A stretch of 64,000 nt of DNA from assembly GCF_016820635.1 (NCBI RefSeq), contig NZ_WSFU01000015.1, positions 1 through 64,000 on the forward strand, in the 5' to 3' direction. The position numbers and the translations under genes are program-made. The notes under the pieces are model-generated. The model was not told the origin of the DNA and made no database searches. It was given only the letters and a program-made list of their open reading frames with translations. Source of the stretch: Anaeromonas gelatinilytica (GTDB lineage: Bacteria > Bacillota > Clostridia > Tissierellales > SIT17). Shown in pieces: positions 46,246-54,641 of this stretch; the first letter of the stretch is position 1, and each line of letters starts with the position of its first letter.

Positions 46246-46972
46246 ATCGCTTCAGAACCCTGTCATTTAAAGCATACCAACAGGAATCTTTAAATATATT
46301 CAAGAGATTTTTTCTCAATTCTTTAATTATAGCTTTATATACTCTTTCTAATTCATCCTTCGTAAAATTAATTTTTTCTTCTTTTATATTAAATTCATAA
46401 GGGTTAAATTCTAATTTTAACTGTCTATCAATATAATTATCTATATTTTCTAATTTAGGCTTAATAACTTTACTAGCAAACAACTCTATTAATTCAGTAA
46501 ATTCTCTAGTTTCATTTTCTTTATTTGTAATTTCTTTTCTTATCTTTCTCCTTGTTTCATTTACTTCATTATTACAATAATTAAAATGAAATAAATAATT
46601 TTTATCATATAAGATATCTAAATCAAAACACTTCAATGCCATTTCTTCTAAAATATTTATCCATTTATTATTATAAAATCCATATTTATAGCCTTCAAGA
46701 TAAAAACAAAGTTCAATTCTATCAATATCTTCATGTATAACTTTACTAATTGATCTGGCAATAACTGAGGGATTATTTCTATTTTTTAATATATTTTTAA
46801 TTCTATTGTTAATTTTCCTTGTACAAATATATTGAGGATAAATATTGCTTATATTTTCCTCTAAATCATATAACGATAACAATATGTATATAGAATTAAT
46901 ATCATTATTAAATAGAAATCTATTTTTTAAACCTTCATATAATTCCCATAATTTCACTGCAGAAGCTGGCAA
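46235..46972 (-). CDS. Unknown protein
   Basis: I do not recognise this protein. From the TTG at 46972 it is 246 residues; that TTG has AAGGAGGG 6 bases upstream, while no good site supports the longer frame to 47005. It is soluble and largely helical, rich in Asn, Ile and Lys, with several charged helices in the C-terminal half. Scattered Cys at about 50, 90, 125 and 140 (original context PQYICTRK, RIELCFYLEG, NYCNNE) form no obvious cluster. It is an isolated gene with its own terminator. Confidence 0.7.
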   Translation of the reverse strand: MPASAVKLWELYEGLKNRFLFNNDINSIYILLSLYDLEENISNIYPQYICTRKINNRIKNILKNRNNPSVIARSISKVIHEDIDRIELCFYLEGYKYGFYNNKWINILEEMALKCFDLDILYDKNYLFHFNYCNNEVNETRRKIRKEITNKENETREFTELIELFASKVIKPKLENIDNYIDRQLKLEFNPYEFNIKEEKINFTKDELERVYKAIIKELRKNLLNIFKDSCWYALNDRVLKRYPY

Positions 46973-47154
46973 ATTTATCCCTCCTTCACTAGCAATTATT
47001 GCCAATATAAATTAAAATAAACCTTTATTTATTAATAAAATATCTAAGTTAGATTTGATAAATTCTGACAAAAAAGTCCAGAGTCTTTATTATACTAGTA
47101 TATCATTTTTTTTTCAACTCATAATAATAAAAAATTATAGTTTTTATAAAAATA

Positions 47155-47231
47155 TTGTCGGATAATACTTTTGTTTATATATATTTATTAAGGAGATGTT
47201 TTATATAATGAAAAAAGATATATATAATTAG
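47155..47231 (+). other. Possible tiny plus-strand transcription unit
   Basis: TTGTCG (47155-47160) and TATATA (47178-47183) are 17 bases apart. AAGGAG (47190-47195) follows. A frame of 7 codons (ATG at 47208) or 11 codons (ATG at 47196) then runs to a TAG at 47229-47231. A long hairpin at 47233-47276 comes next. It may be a leader peptide remnant, a small RNA, or chance. Confidence 0.35.
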
Positions 47232-47232
47232 G

Positions 47233-47276
47233 AAAATCAGTCAAGCTTATAATTAATTATAAGTTTAACTGATTTT
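47233..47276. terminator. Bidirectional terminator next to the permease gene
   Basis: The arms AAAATCAGT and ACTGATTTT enclose a second stem, CTTATAATT / AATTATAAG. The plus-strand side has TTTTTATTT after it. It lies 15 bases beyond the stop codon of the permease gene on the minus strand. Confidence 0.8.
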
Positions 47277-47291
47277 TATTTAATACAACCT

Positions 47292-49517
47292 TTATAATCT
47301 TTTTACTTGATTTACAGCTTTTCTTACTTTTGGTTTTTGTAAAATCTTATTATATTCTCTAACAATTAAGACAGAACATTTTGATTTCTCAGCTATAGTA
47401 TCCGCCTTAAAACCTCCAATAGTTTCTTTTATTCCCCATTGACTTCCTATTCCCATTGCTATTAAATCATATTTCCCAGATATATCTATAACCGCTTCTC
47501 TTACAGAGGAAGCATTAATCATGAGTACTTTACCATTGACGCCTAATGTTTTCAATGTTTGATACATTATTTCCTTAATTTGATTGTACTCTTCATCACT
47601 TATTTCTTCCTTGATTACTCTAAGCAAAGTTACCTCTGCATTATATCCTTGTGCTAATTTTTTTACTGTATTAGCAGCAGCTTGTGAATAAGCTCCACCT
47701 CCATAAGGATATAATATTTTTTTTATTTCTTTTTCTCCTTTATTACTTAAAACTCCAACAGTAGATTCATTATTTTTAAGGATTTCTGGAACTACTCCAC
47801 CTATCATATTATGAGCTAGTCCGCTATGATGCCATCCCACTAAAGTGAAATCTACATTTTCCTCTTTAACAGCAGTATTTATTGAATGAGCTCTATTTCT
47901 TGATAAAAACAATACTGGTTCAGAACATTTTATATCACGTTCACATGTCTTATTAAACTCTGCAATAATACCTTCATACAATCCCATATCATCTTTAAAG
48001 TTTTCATATCGGGAATCCAATGGAATTGCTTCTGGAACTTCTAATACATGAACAGGAACAACTTTTCCATTATTTATATTAGCTATTCTGTAAGCCATAT
48101 TAATCAAACTTTTAACATTCTCAGGATGACCAATAGGAACCATTACTTTAAATTCCTTTTTAGAATCTTTATTTTCTTTCCTCTTCATATTTAGAACGGG
48201 TACTTCTTGAGGATTTATTAACTTTGGTGCCTTATTTAATTTTGGTAATCCTATATAAAAATAAACAAGTCCTAACCCAATAATTACAACGGCTACTGCT
48301 AAAGCAAATAAATCAGTAATAATTAATTGGAAAATCATAAACATATTTACTATAATACCCAGTATAGGAGTTATAGGATAAAATGGTACTTTAAATTTTC
48401 TCTCTACATTAGGTTGTTTTTTTCTAAATATCATCAAAGCTACATTTACTAAGGTATATCCTGTTAAAGAAAAAATACTTGTTATAGTAGATATATGTTC
48501 TAAATCTCTCAACGTGGTGGCTGTAATGATTATTATACCTGTACCTATTATTGAAAATATTGGTGTCTTAGTCCTTCTATTTATTGATTTAAATATAGCA
48601 GGAAATCTTTTATCTCTAGCCAAAGCATAAGATGTACGAGAAGAAGCTAATACAGCAGTGTTTATAGACGATAACGTAGCTAATATTCCTGCTAATGCAA
48701 AAAGATATCCTCCTATTTGTCCAGCAATAACTATTGCTGTGTCAATCATAGGAGTTGATGTTACTCCTGGTACTAAAGTTTTCCAATTTTTTATACCTGC
48801 TCCCACAAAAAAAGTTGATGTTTTTATAATTATAACTACAATTACTGATATTATTATTGCTCTAGGTATATTTTTTTCAGGATCTATTACTTCCTCACTA
48901 GCCGTAGTTATAAGTCCATAACCTATATATGTCATATAAAGAAAACCCATAGCTTTTAATGTTCCTGCCATTCCTTCAGTAAAAAATGGTCTTTGATTTG
49001 ACATATCCATAAAAAATATTCCATATATAATATAGCTTATCAATAATATTATAAGACCCGTGGTAATTACATTTTGCATTTTACTTGATCCTTTAACACC
49101 CTTTATATTAGTCACTAAAACATAAAAAATCAATAAATAAGCACCTACCATTTGAGGTATAAAAGGAAAGAAATAATTAAGAAAAGTACCAAATCCTAAT
49201 GCAAACAAACCACAAGACATAGCATATCCTAACCAAAATCCCCATCCACATATAAATCCTAATATTCCATTATCAGTAGCATCTCTTACATAAGCATATC
49301 CTCCACCAGCTGTTGGTATAAAAGTAACCAATTCAGCAAAAGAAAAAGCAGTAAATATAGCTGCCATTCCTGAAAGAAAAATTGATAATGATGCTGATGG
49401 TCCTGCCACCTCAAAACTTGTTCCTGCTAATACAAATATAGCAGATCCTATCATTGTCCCTATACTTATAGTTAATGCTGAATAAAGACCTAAAGTTCTA
49501 TCTAATTTTTGTTGCAT
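47292..49517 (-). CDS. APC-family amino acid permease fused to tandem universal stress domains
   Basis: The 741-residue protein has about 12 membrane spans in the first 430 residues, beginning with the APC signature IGTMIGSAIFVLAG. A linker follows, then a cytosolic tail with two UspA-like domains (about 455-590 and 600-725). The second ends with the nucleotide-binding pattern GSQWGIKETIGGFKADTIAEKSKCSVLIV. Such fusions are thought to couple transport to energy or nucleotide state; the transported amino acid is not predictable. AGGAAGTGG precedes the ATG. A GntR-family gene 59 bases upstream is the likely regulator. Confidence 0.9.
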   Translation of the reverse strand: MQQKLDRTLGLYSALTISIGTMIGSAIFVLAGTSFEVAGPSASLSIFLSGMAAIFTAFSFAELVTFIPTAGGGYAYVRDATDNGILGFICGWGFWLGYAMSCGLFALGFGTFLNYFFPFIPQMVGAYLLIFYVLVTNIKGVKGSSKMQNVITTGLIILLISYIIYGIFFMDMSNQRPFFTEGMAGTLKAMGFLYMTYIGYGLITTASEEVIDPEKNIPRAIIISVIVVIIIKTSTFFVGAGIKNWKTLVPGVTSTPMIDTAIVIAGQIGGYLFALAGILATLSSINTAVLASSRTSYALARDKRFPAIFKSINRRTKTPIFSIIGTGIIIITATTLRDLEHISTITSIFSLTGYTLVNVALMIFRKKQPNVERKFKVPFYPITPILGIIVNMFMIFQLIITDLFALAVAVVIIGLGLVYFYIGLPKLNKAPKLINPQEVPVLNMKRKENKDSKKEFKVMVPIGHPENVKSLINMAYRIANINNGKVVPVHVLEVPEAIPLDSRYENFKDDMGLYEGIIAEFNKTCERDIKCSEPVLFLSRNRAHSINTAVKEENVDFTLVGWHHSGLAHNMIGGVVPEILKNNESTVGVLSNKGEKEIKKILYPYGGGAYSQAAANTVKKLAQGYNAEVTLLRVIKEEISDEEYNQIKEIMYQTLKTLGVNGKVLMINASSVREAVIDISGKYDLIAMGIGSQWGIKETIGGFKADTIAEKSKCSVLIVREYNKILQKPKVRKAVNQVKRL

Positions 49518-49576
49518 TTAATCCACTTCCTTTTTGTTTTAAAATACTTTTAGTCATATAATATTATAATTTTTCA

Positions 49577-50305
49577 TTAATATAGTTCTGTATAAAACTT
49601 AAACTTATCTCCACGAATTAAACTATTCCTATATTCTATAGGTTTATTATTATGAGTTAAAGTTAATCTTTCTGTGTGAAAAATAGGAGATCCATATTCT
49701 ATACTTAAATGCTTAGATTGAAATTCATTAGCAACTTGAGGCTCAATATATTCTCTTGCTTTTACTATTTTAATCCCATATTTTCCTTCTAAAAGATTAT
49801 AAATAGACATTCCATGTAATTTATCCTTAATAATATCAGGAGCAATATGAACGGGAATATATGAAGCTTCCAAAATTAAAGGTGATTTGTTAAAAATTCT
49901 TATTCTTAAAATTTCATAAACAGACATATTTTTTTTAATTTCAAGTCTATTAATTATATTACAATTTGGTTTTATTTTTTTAGCACTTATAATTTTTGAT
50001 ATAAAATCATCTTTTTTATTCTTTAACGTTCTTCCAAAACTATAAAATTGCAATAAACTCTGTTCTATTTTATGAGGTTTTACAATTGAACCTACTCCCT
50101 TTTCAGTACATATTAATCCTTCTTTTTTTAATTCTCGTAATGCATTTCTTACAGTTGCTCTAGTTACATTAAATTCTTTACAAAATTCTTTTTCCGATGG
50201 AAGTAATGTATCAATTTCATAAATATTATTTAAAATTCTTTCTCTAATAATCTCTTTAATTTGTAAGTAATATGGCAAATAACTATCTTTATTTAAATTA
50301 TCCAA
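49577..50305 (-). CDS. GntR-family (HutC/UTRA type) transcriptional regulator
   Basis: A 242-residue regulator with an N-terminal winged helix-turn-helix (about 8-72: LLPSEKEFCKEFNVTRATVRNALRELKKEGLI in pieces) and a C-terminal UTRA ligand-binding domain (about 90-240), ending in HTERLTLTHNNKPIEY. The start is TTG at 50305 with GGAGG upstream. It is directly upstream of the permease gene in the same orientation, so it probably controls its own operon in response to the transported compound. A dyad in its promoter region is a likely operator. Confidence 0.92.
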   Translation of the reverse strand: MDNLNKDSYLPYYLQIKEIIRERILNNIYEIDTLLPSEKEFCKEFNVTRATVRNALRELKKEGLICTEKGVGSIVKPHKIEQSLLQFYSFGRTLKNKKDDFISKIISAKKIKPNCNIINRLEIKKNMSVYEILRIRIFNKSPLILEASYIPVHIAPDIIKDKLHGMSIYNLLEGKYGIKIVKAREYIEPQVANEFQSKHLSIEYGSPIFHTERLTLTHNNKPIEYRNSLIRGDKFKFYTELY

Positions 50306-50386
50306 TTTAAAACCTCCATTTATTCATAGGCTTTCTTTCATAAAAGAATATATTCTTTCAAAAAATATTTTTTATAAGTATATTAT

Positions 50387-50412
50387 ACTTCTACTTGTGT
50401 AGTCAAGTATAT
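50387..50412 (-). promoter_or_regulatory. gntR promoter with candidate operator dyad
   Basis: A 26-base dyad of the form ATACTT-n2-ACT-n4-AGT-n2-AAGTAT covers 50387-50412, centred near 50400. It contains the inner repeat ACTTG-n6-CAAGT (50393-50408). On the minus strand it overlaps a TTGACT -35 box. This is the usual place for autoregulation by a GntR-family protein. Confidence 0.55.
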
Positions 50413-50648
50413 ATATCAAAAAGACATTTAAATTTATTATTTAATTTATAAATATAAAAATCACCTATATTTATTGTACTATAAATTACCATTACATTTT
50501 ATATGCAAAATATTTTAACAAATTAATACAAAAATAGAGAATTTATATTAATTCTCTATTAGAATAATTTTTAGTTTTATACTTTCCACTTGAAAGTATA
50601 ATTTAGAATCAGTTTTATTTTTAAATCTTCTAATTCTAGACACAAAAA

Positions 50649-50690
50649 AACACCCCAATCTTATCAATAAATAATAAGATTGAAAGTGTT
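50649..50690 (-). terminator. Terminator of yebC
   Basis: On the minus strand AACACTTTCAATCTTAT pairs with ATAAGATTGGGGTGTT with a small bulge, and TTTTTT follows. It lies 17 bases after the yebC stop codon. Confidence 0.88.
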
Positions 50691-50706
50691 TTAAATAGTT
50701 TTAACA

Positions 50707-51450
50707 TTAATCTTCTAAATCTTCTGGCATATCCCAGTTATGATATATCTCTTGAACGTCATCATTGTCTTCTATGGCATCTATAAGTTTTTCCATTGAT
50801 TTTATGTCTTTTTCATCATGAAGTTTTGTTTTATTTTGTGGTAAAAAAGATACTTCTGCTGTGGAAAATTTATATCCTTCTTTCTTTAAAGATTCCCTTA
50901 CACTAGTAAAATCTTCTGGAGCTGTGGTTATTTCAAAATATTCATCTTCTGATACAAAATCTTCTGCCCCTGATTCTATTGCTTGCATCATCATTTCTTC
51001 TTCATCCATGTCTTCATCTCTATCGATGATTAATAATCCTTTTCTATCAAACATAAATGATACACAACCTGTTGCTCCAAGATTTCCATTATATTTTGAA
51101 AAATAATGTCTTACATCGGCAGCTGTTCTGTTTTTATTATCAGTAAGACATTGAACCATTACTGCAACACCATTTGGTCCATATCCTTCATAAGTAATTT
51201 CTTCATAATTAACTCCTTCCAAATCTCCAGAACCTTTCTTTACAGCTCTATCTATATTATCATTTGGCATATTTTCTGCCTTAGCTTTTTCTATAGCATT
51301 TGCCAATTCTGTATTATATTCAGGATCATCTCCACCTTCTTTTGCTGCAACTGTAATAGCTCTAGCTAATTTTGTGAAAACTTTGGCCTTTTTCGCATCC
51401 TGTCTTCCTTTTCTATGCTTTATATTGGCCCATTTTGAATGTCCAGCCAT
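50707..51450 (-). CDS. yebC: YebC/PmpR-family protein
   Basis: A 247-residue protein of the YebC/TACO1 family. It has the N-terminal [21 protein letters not shown] signature, the central [21 protein letters not shown] (split across 84-104) and an acidic C-terminal domain. Family members were described as transcription regulators, and recent work links them to translation through proline-rich stretches. The single-gene unit has AGGAGG before the ATG and a strong terminator after it. Confidence 0.96.
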   Translation of the reverse strand: MAGHSKWANIKHRKGRQDAKKAKVFTKLARAITVAAKEGGDDPEYNTELANAIEKAKAENMPNDNIDRAVKKGSGDLEGVNYEEITYEGYGPNGVAVMVQCLTDNKNRTAADVRHYFSKYNGNLGATGCVSFMFDRKGLLIIDRDEDMDEEEMMMQAIESGAEDFVSEDEYFEITTAPEDFTSVRESLKKEGYKFSTAEVSFLPQNKTKLHDEKDIKSMEKLIDAIEDNDDVQEIYHNWDMPEDLED

Positions 51451-51532
51451 AATATTACCTCCTAGTACAATATATATTAGTTATAGAAAACTATTAATAT
51501 TCTAACATACTATTAAAATATAATAAAGAAAT

Positions 51533-51557
51533 AAGAAGTAGGTGTCACCTACTTCTT
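51533..51557 (-). terminator. Terminator of nadE
   Basis: A near-perfect palindrome, AAGAAGTAGGTG / CACCTACTTCTT, overlaps the nadE stop codon. The tail on the minus strand is T-rich but interrupted (ATTTCTTTATT). Confidence 0.75.
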
Positions 51558-52268
51558 AAACATTTTTGGAAGTTTTCTTTTATGTTCACTATTTTTGTTC
51601 ATTTTATCTATTTTTTCTTTTATTTCTTGAGTAGCCTCTCCAGTTTCAATATAATTATCTAAGTCTTTATAACTAAATCCCATTTCATGTTCGTCTGTTT
51701 GATTTTCCCATAATCCTGCCGATGGAGCTTTAGTTATTATATCTCTAGGTATACCAAGATACTTAGCTAACTCTTTAACTTCATACTTTACAAAATCAAC
51801 TATAGGTAATAAATCAACACCACTGTCACCATGCTTAGTAAAATATCCAATAGTAAATTCACTTTTGTTACCAGTTCCAGATACAAGATATTTATTCTTC
51901 TGTGCGTAATAATATAATGTAGTCATTCTAAGACGAGGCTTGATATTTGATAATGCCAATTTATTCTCTCCATCATCTTCTAATTCTCTTACTAAAGTAT
52001 CAAAAGTATCTTCTAAATCTACTCTCTTTGTCTTTAAATTTAAAGTCTCTGCTACTAACATACCATCAATTTCATCTTGAGGATTACTATGACAAGGCAT
52101 TATTATGCCTAAAGTATCATTAGGAAACGCCTTTTTTGCAAGACCAGCTACTACAGCTGAATCTATTCCACCACTTAACCCTAAAACAATACCTTTACAA
52201 CCTGCATCTTCAACACTATCTTTAAGCCATTCAACTAAATCATTTACCCACTTTTCTATATTCTCCAT
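51549..52268 (-). CDS. nadE: Ammonia-dependent NAD+ synthetase
   Basis: NadE converts nicotinic acid adenine dinucleotide, ATP and ammonia to NAD+. The 239-residue protein is the short ammonia-dependent form, with no glutaminase domain. The ATP-pyrophosphatase P-loop GLSGGIDSA is at about 30-38; SGTGNKSEFTIGYFTKHGD near 130 and the LWENQTDEHEMGFSYKDLD segment near 187 are characteristic. GGAGG precedes the ATG. It is followed on the right by cysK on the same strand after a short gap. Confidence 0.96.
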   Translation of the reverse strand: MENIEKWVNDLVEWLKDSVEDAGCKGIVLGLSGGIDSAVVAGLAKKAFPNDTLGIIMPCHSNPQDEIDGMLVAETLNLKTKRVDLEDTFDTLVRELEDDGENKLALSNIKPRLRMTTLYYYAQKNKYLVSGTGNKSEFTIGYFTKHGDSGVDLLPIVDFVKYEVKELAKYLGIPRDIITKAPSAGLWENQTDEHEMGFSYKDLDNYIETGEATQEIKEKIDKMNKNSEHKRKLPKMFKK

Positions 52269-52329
52269 ATAATAAACCTCCTATAGTTTCTAAATGAAAT
52301 CATAGCATAAGTATGAAGAAGAAACAAGT

Positions 52330-53247
52330 TTAGCCAAAGAAACCTGTGCTTAAATATCTTTCACCATTATCTGGTGCTATTACTACAATTCTCTTTCCTC
52401 TCCCTATCTTTTTAGCTTTTTCTATAGCTACATTTATAGCTGCACCTGATGAAATACCAACTAAAATTCCTTCTTTACTTGCTAACTCTCTCATAGTTTT
52501 TATTGCATCTTCATCTTGTACCTTTATAATATCATCTACAATATCCATCTTTAATACTTCTGGAATAAAACCAGCACCAATACCTTGGATCTTATGAGGA
52601 CCAGGATTACCTCCTGACATTACAGGAGATGATACTGGTTCTACAGCAGTAATGTTAATGTTCTCCATTTTATTTTTCAATACTTCACCTACACCAGTTA
52701 TAGTCCCACCGGTACCAACTCCTGCTACAAATACATCAAAATTATTATCCATTTGTTCTAATATTTCTAAAGCAGTTGTTCTCCTATGAATATCAGGGTT
52801 ACTTAAATTTTCAAATTGTTGTGGCATAAAATAATTATCGTTATTATCAGCTAGTTCTTTAGCTTTATTAATTGCTCCATTCATTCCTTGTGCTCCAGGA
52901 GTCAATATTAATTCAGCACCATAAGCTTTCAATAAATTTCTTCTTTCCATACTCATTGTATCAGGCATTACTAAAATAACTTTGTAACCTTTAGCAGCAC
53001 CTATCATAGCTAAACCAATACCTGTATTACCACTAGTAGGTTCTATAATAATAGAACCATCTTTTAATTTCCCTTTTTCTTCTGCTTCTTCTATCATATT
53101 TAATGCAATTCTATCCTTAACACTACTTCCTGGATTAAAATATTCTAATTTCACATATACTTCGGCAGAATTATTATCAACAAGTTTATTTAATTTCACC
53201 ATTGGTGTTTCCCCTACTAAATTGCTTATATTATTAACAACCTTCAT
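52330..53247 (-). CDS. cysK: Cysteine synthase A (O-acetylserine sulfhydrylase)
   Basis: CysK makes cysteine from O-acetylserine and sulfide. The 305-residue PLP enzyme has Lys44 in NPGSSVKDR as Schiff base, the substrate loop [12 protein letters not shown] (69-80), and the phosphate-binding [12 protein letters not shown] (about 174-185). AGGAGG precedes the ATG. A near-consensus promoter and a 26-bp dyad lie upstream (53272-53330), suggesting repression or activation by a sulfur regulator. The divergent neighbours are TauE/SafE-type sulfur-anion transporter halves, supporting a sulfur locus. Confidence 0.96.
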   Translation of the reverse strand: MKVVNNISNLVGETPMVKLNKLVDNNSAEVYVKLEYFNPGSSVKDRIALNMIEEAEEKGKLKDGSIIIEPTSGNTGIGLAMIGAAKGYKVILVMPDTMSMERRNLLKAYGAELILTPGAQGMNGAINKAKELADNNDNYFMPQQFENLSNPDIHRRTTALEILEQMDNNFDVFVAGVGTGGTITGVGEVLKNKMENINITAVEPVSSPVMSGGNPGPHKIQGIGAGFIPEVLKMDIVDDIIKVQDEDAIKTMRELASKEGILVGISSGAAINVAIEKAKKIGRGKRIVVIAPDNGERYLSTGFFG

Positions 53248-53271
53248 TTTTTATACCTCCTATTTTGAATA

Positions 53272-53330
53272 TCATAAATTCCGATTGGTTTTTATGAGTT
53301 TATTATATTTTATAACAATTACATTGTCAA
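53272..53330 (-). promoter_or_regulatory. cysK promoter with 26-bp operator-like dyad
   Basis: On the minus strand TTGACA (53330-53325) and TATAAT (53307-53302) are 17 bases apart, a perfect housekeeping promoter. From 53297 to 53272, over the expected start site, lies the dyad TCATAAA-n2-CC-n4-GG-n2-TTTATGA. Its position and shape suit an Rrf2-type repressor such as CymR; the identity of the protein is inference. Confidence 0.7.
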
Positions 53331-53390
53331 GTGAATATATTATTTCCTTTTAGTAAAAAATTATAAGAAATAATCATTTGGTGGTTAATT

Positions 53391-53744
53391 ATGAAAGATA
53401 AAATATACTTAATTATAATTGGTTTATTTACAGGTCTAGTTAATGGAATCTTTGGTGCTGGTGGAGGCATGTTAATAGTTCCTTCACTTATGTATATAGT
53501 TCATTTAGATGAACATAAAGCCCATTCAACGGCTATTACTATAATATTACCTTTATGTATAATAAGTACCTATATTTATTTTAAAAATAATCTAATAGAT
53601 TTTAAGCTTGGATTACCAATAGCAATAGGTAGCACTATTGGAGGATATTTAGGTGCTAAATTATTAAAAAATATCCCTAAACAAATATTGCGTAAAGCAT
53701 TCAGTATTCTTATAATTTATGTTTCTATAAGGATGATTATATGA
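53391..53744 (+). CDS. Half-size TauE/SafE (TSUP) transporter, first half
   Basis: A 117-residue membrane protein with about four hydrophobic spans. It carries the TSUP signature GLVNGIFGAGGGMLIVPSL (about 14-32) and a second typical stretch, IGSTIGGYLGAKLL. Full-size TauE/SafE proteins have two such halves in one chain of about 250 residues; here each half is a separate gene. GGTGG precedes the ATG. Its stop overlaps the next start (ATGA). It is divergent from cysK. Likely cargo is sulfite or another sulfur anion, by family. Confidence 0.9.
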   Translation: MKDKIYLIIIGLFTGLVNGIFGAGGGMLIVPSLMYIVHLDEHKAHSTAITIILPLCIISTYIYFKNNLIDFKLGLPIAIGSTIGGYLGAKLLKNIPKQILRKAFSILIIYVSIRMII

Positions 53745-54097
53745 CTAAATTTATACTAATAGGTTTCTGTTCTGGAATATTAGGGGGAATGGGTATTGGT
53801 GGGGGGACAATACTTATTCCTACTTTAGTATTTTTCACTACAATTTCTCAACCTCAAGCTCAAGGAATTAATCTTCTTGTTTTTATTCCAACTTCTATTA
53901 TTGCCATATTTATTCACTATAAAAATAAAAACTTGAAAACAGATATTATACTTCCTATAATTATACCTGGATTAATCAGTTCAATTCTAGGAAGTACATT
54001 AGCTAATCATATAGATCCAGAAAACTTAAAAAGAATATTTGGTATATTTATGTTATTAATTGGAATCTATCAATTTTTTCATAAAAAAAGCGGATAA
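53741..54097 (+). CDS. Half-size TauE/SafE (TSUP) transporter, second half
   Basis: A 118-residue membrane protein with four spans and its own TSUP glycine signature, FCSGILGGMGIGGGTILIPTL (split near 8-28), and IPGLISSILGSTLANHI. It overlaps the previous gene by 4 bases, so equal synthesis of both halves is likely; they probably pair as one transporter. The C-terminal end is basic. A hairpin immediately downstream (54089-54110) belongs to the repeated element and may also terminate this gene. Confidence 0.9.
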   Translation: MTKFILIGFCSGILGGMGIGGGTILIPTLVFFTTISQPQAQGINLLVFIPTSIIAIFIHYKNKNLKTDIILPIIIPGLISSILGSTLANHIDPENLKRIFGIFMLLIGIYQFFHKKSG

Positions 54098-54205
54098 AAA
54101 CATATCCGCTTCACTGGGGAAACCTAGTTTCCCTTTGACGGCGCATAATACATGCACCTGAGCACCTTTCTAATACGGCAGAGGATTTCATCCCCTACAA
54201 TCCCT
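54089..54205 (-). ncRNA. Repeated structured element, copy 2 (candidate RNA)
   Basis: Second copy of the block at 33758-33875. It has the same series of hairpins. On the minus strand GGGGAT pairs with ATCCTC through one G-U, and GGTGC pairs with GCGCC through one U-G; on the plus strand these would be mismatches. The last hairpin, AGCGGATA / TATCCGCT, is followed by seven T on the minus strand, a good intrinsic terminator. It lies in the gap between two convergent genes, so no gene follows on its strand. That argues against a simple riboswitch and for a 3'-end element or mobile repeat. Confidence 0.7.
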
Positions 54206-54214
54206 GTTTTTTAT

Positions 54215-54589
54215 TTATCCTAATTCTACTAATACACAATTATTATTAGCTATATTGAAATTATTTTCTTTTGCTTTGTTTAATACTTCATTATTAGAGG
54301 TTCCTGGTTGAAACCATAGATTTTTAATTCCTTTTTTCTTGGCCTCATCAATAGCCTTATAACTTATTTTAGGTGATACAACAAAATTCAATACATCTGG
54401 AGTTGCAGGTAAATTCTCTACACTTTTATAGCATTTTTCTCCTTCAATATCTTCATACTTTGGATTAATCGGATATACTTCATAACCATGGTCTTTTAAT
54501 TTCTTATATATTTTATAGCCAAACTTTTCTTTATTAGGAGTTACCCCTAAAACAGCCCATACCTTTTTATTTAACATATCTTTCTTCAT
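54215..54589 (-). CDS. CoA-binding (YccU-type) protein
   Basis: A 124-residue protein made of a single Rossmann-like CoA-binding domain: VWAVLGVTPNKEKFGYKIYK at the start, YEVYPINPKYEDIEGEKCYKS in the middle (in pieces) and LWFQPGTSNNEVLNKAKE near 90-107. This is the small YccU type. The ligand is inferred and the physiological role is unknown. AGGAGGG precedes the ATG. The structured element follows directly and probably shares its transcript. Confidence 0.92.
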   Translation of the reverse strand: MKKDMLNKKVWAVLGVTPNKEKFGYKIYKKLKDHGYEVYPINPKYEDIEGEKCYKSVENLPATPDVLNFVVSPKISYKAIDEAKKKGIKNLWFQPGTSNNEVLNKAKENNFNIANNNCVLVELG

Positions 54590-54641
54590 ATTTCACCCTC
54601 CTAAATTAAATAATACCCTGATTATTATATAATTAACATCT

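Larger units (their letters stand above)
50306..50706. other. Gene-free stretch between gntR and yebC
   Basis: This 400-base AT-rich region holds, from right to left, the yebC terminator (50649-50690) and two hairpins: TATACTTTC / GAAAGTATA at 50578-50600 and AATAGAGAAT / ATTCTCTATT at 50533-50560. The latter is followed by TTTTTG on the minus strand. The gntR promoter with a dyad is at about 50385-50415. The two middle hairpins could belong to a small RNA. Confidence 0.5.
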
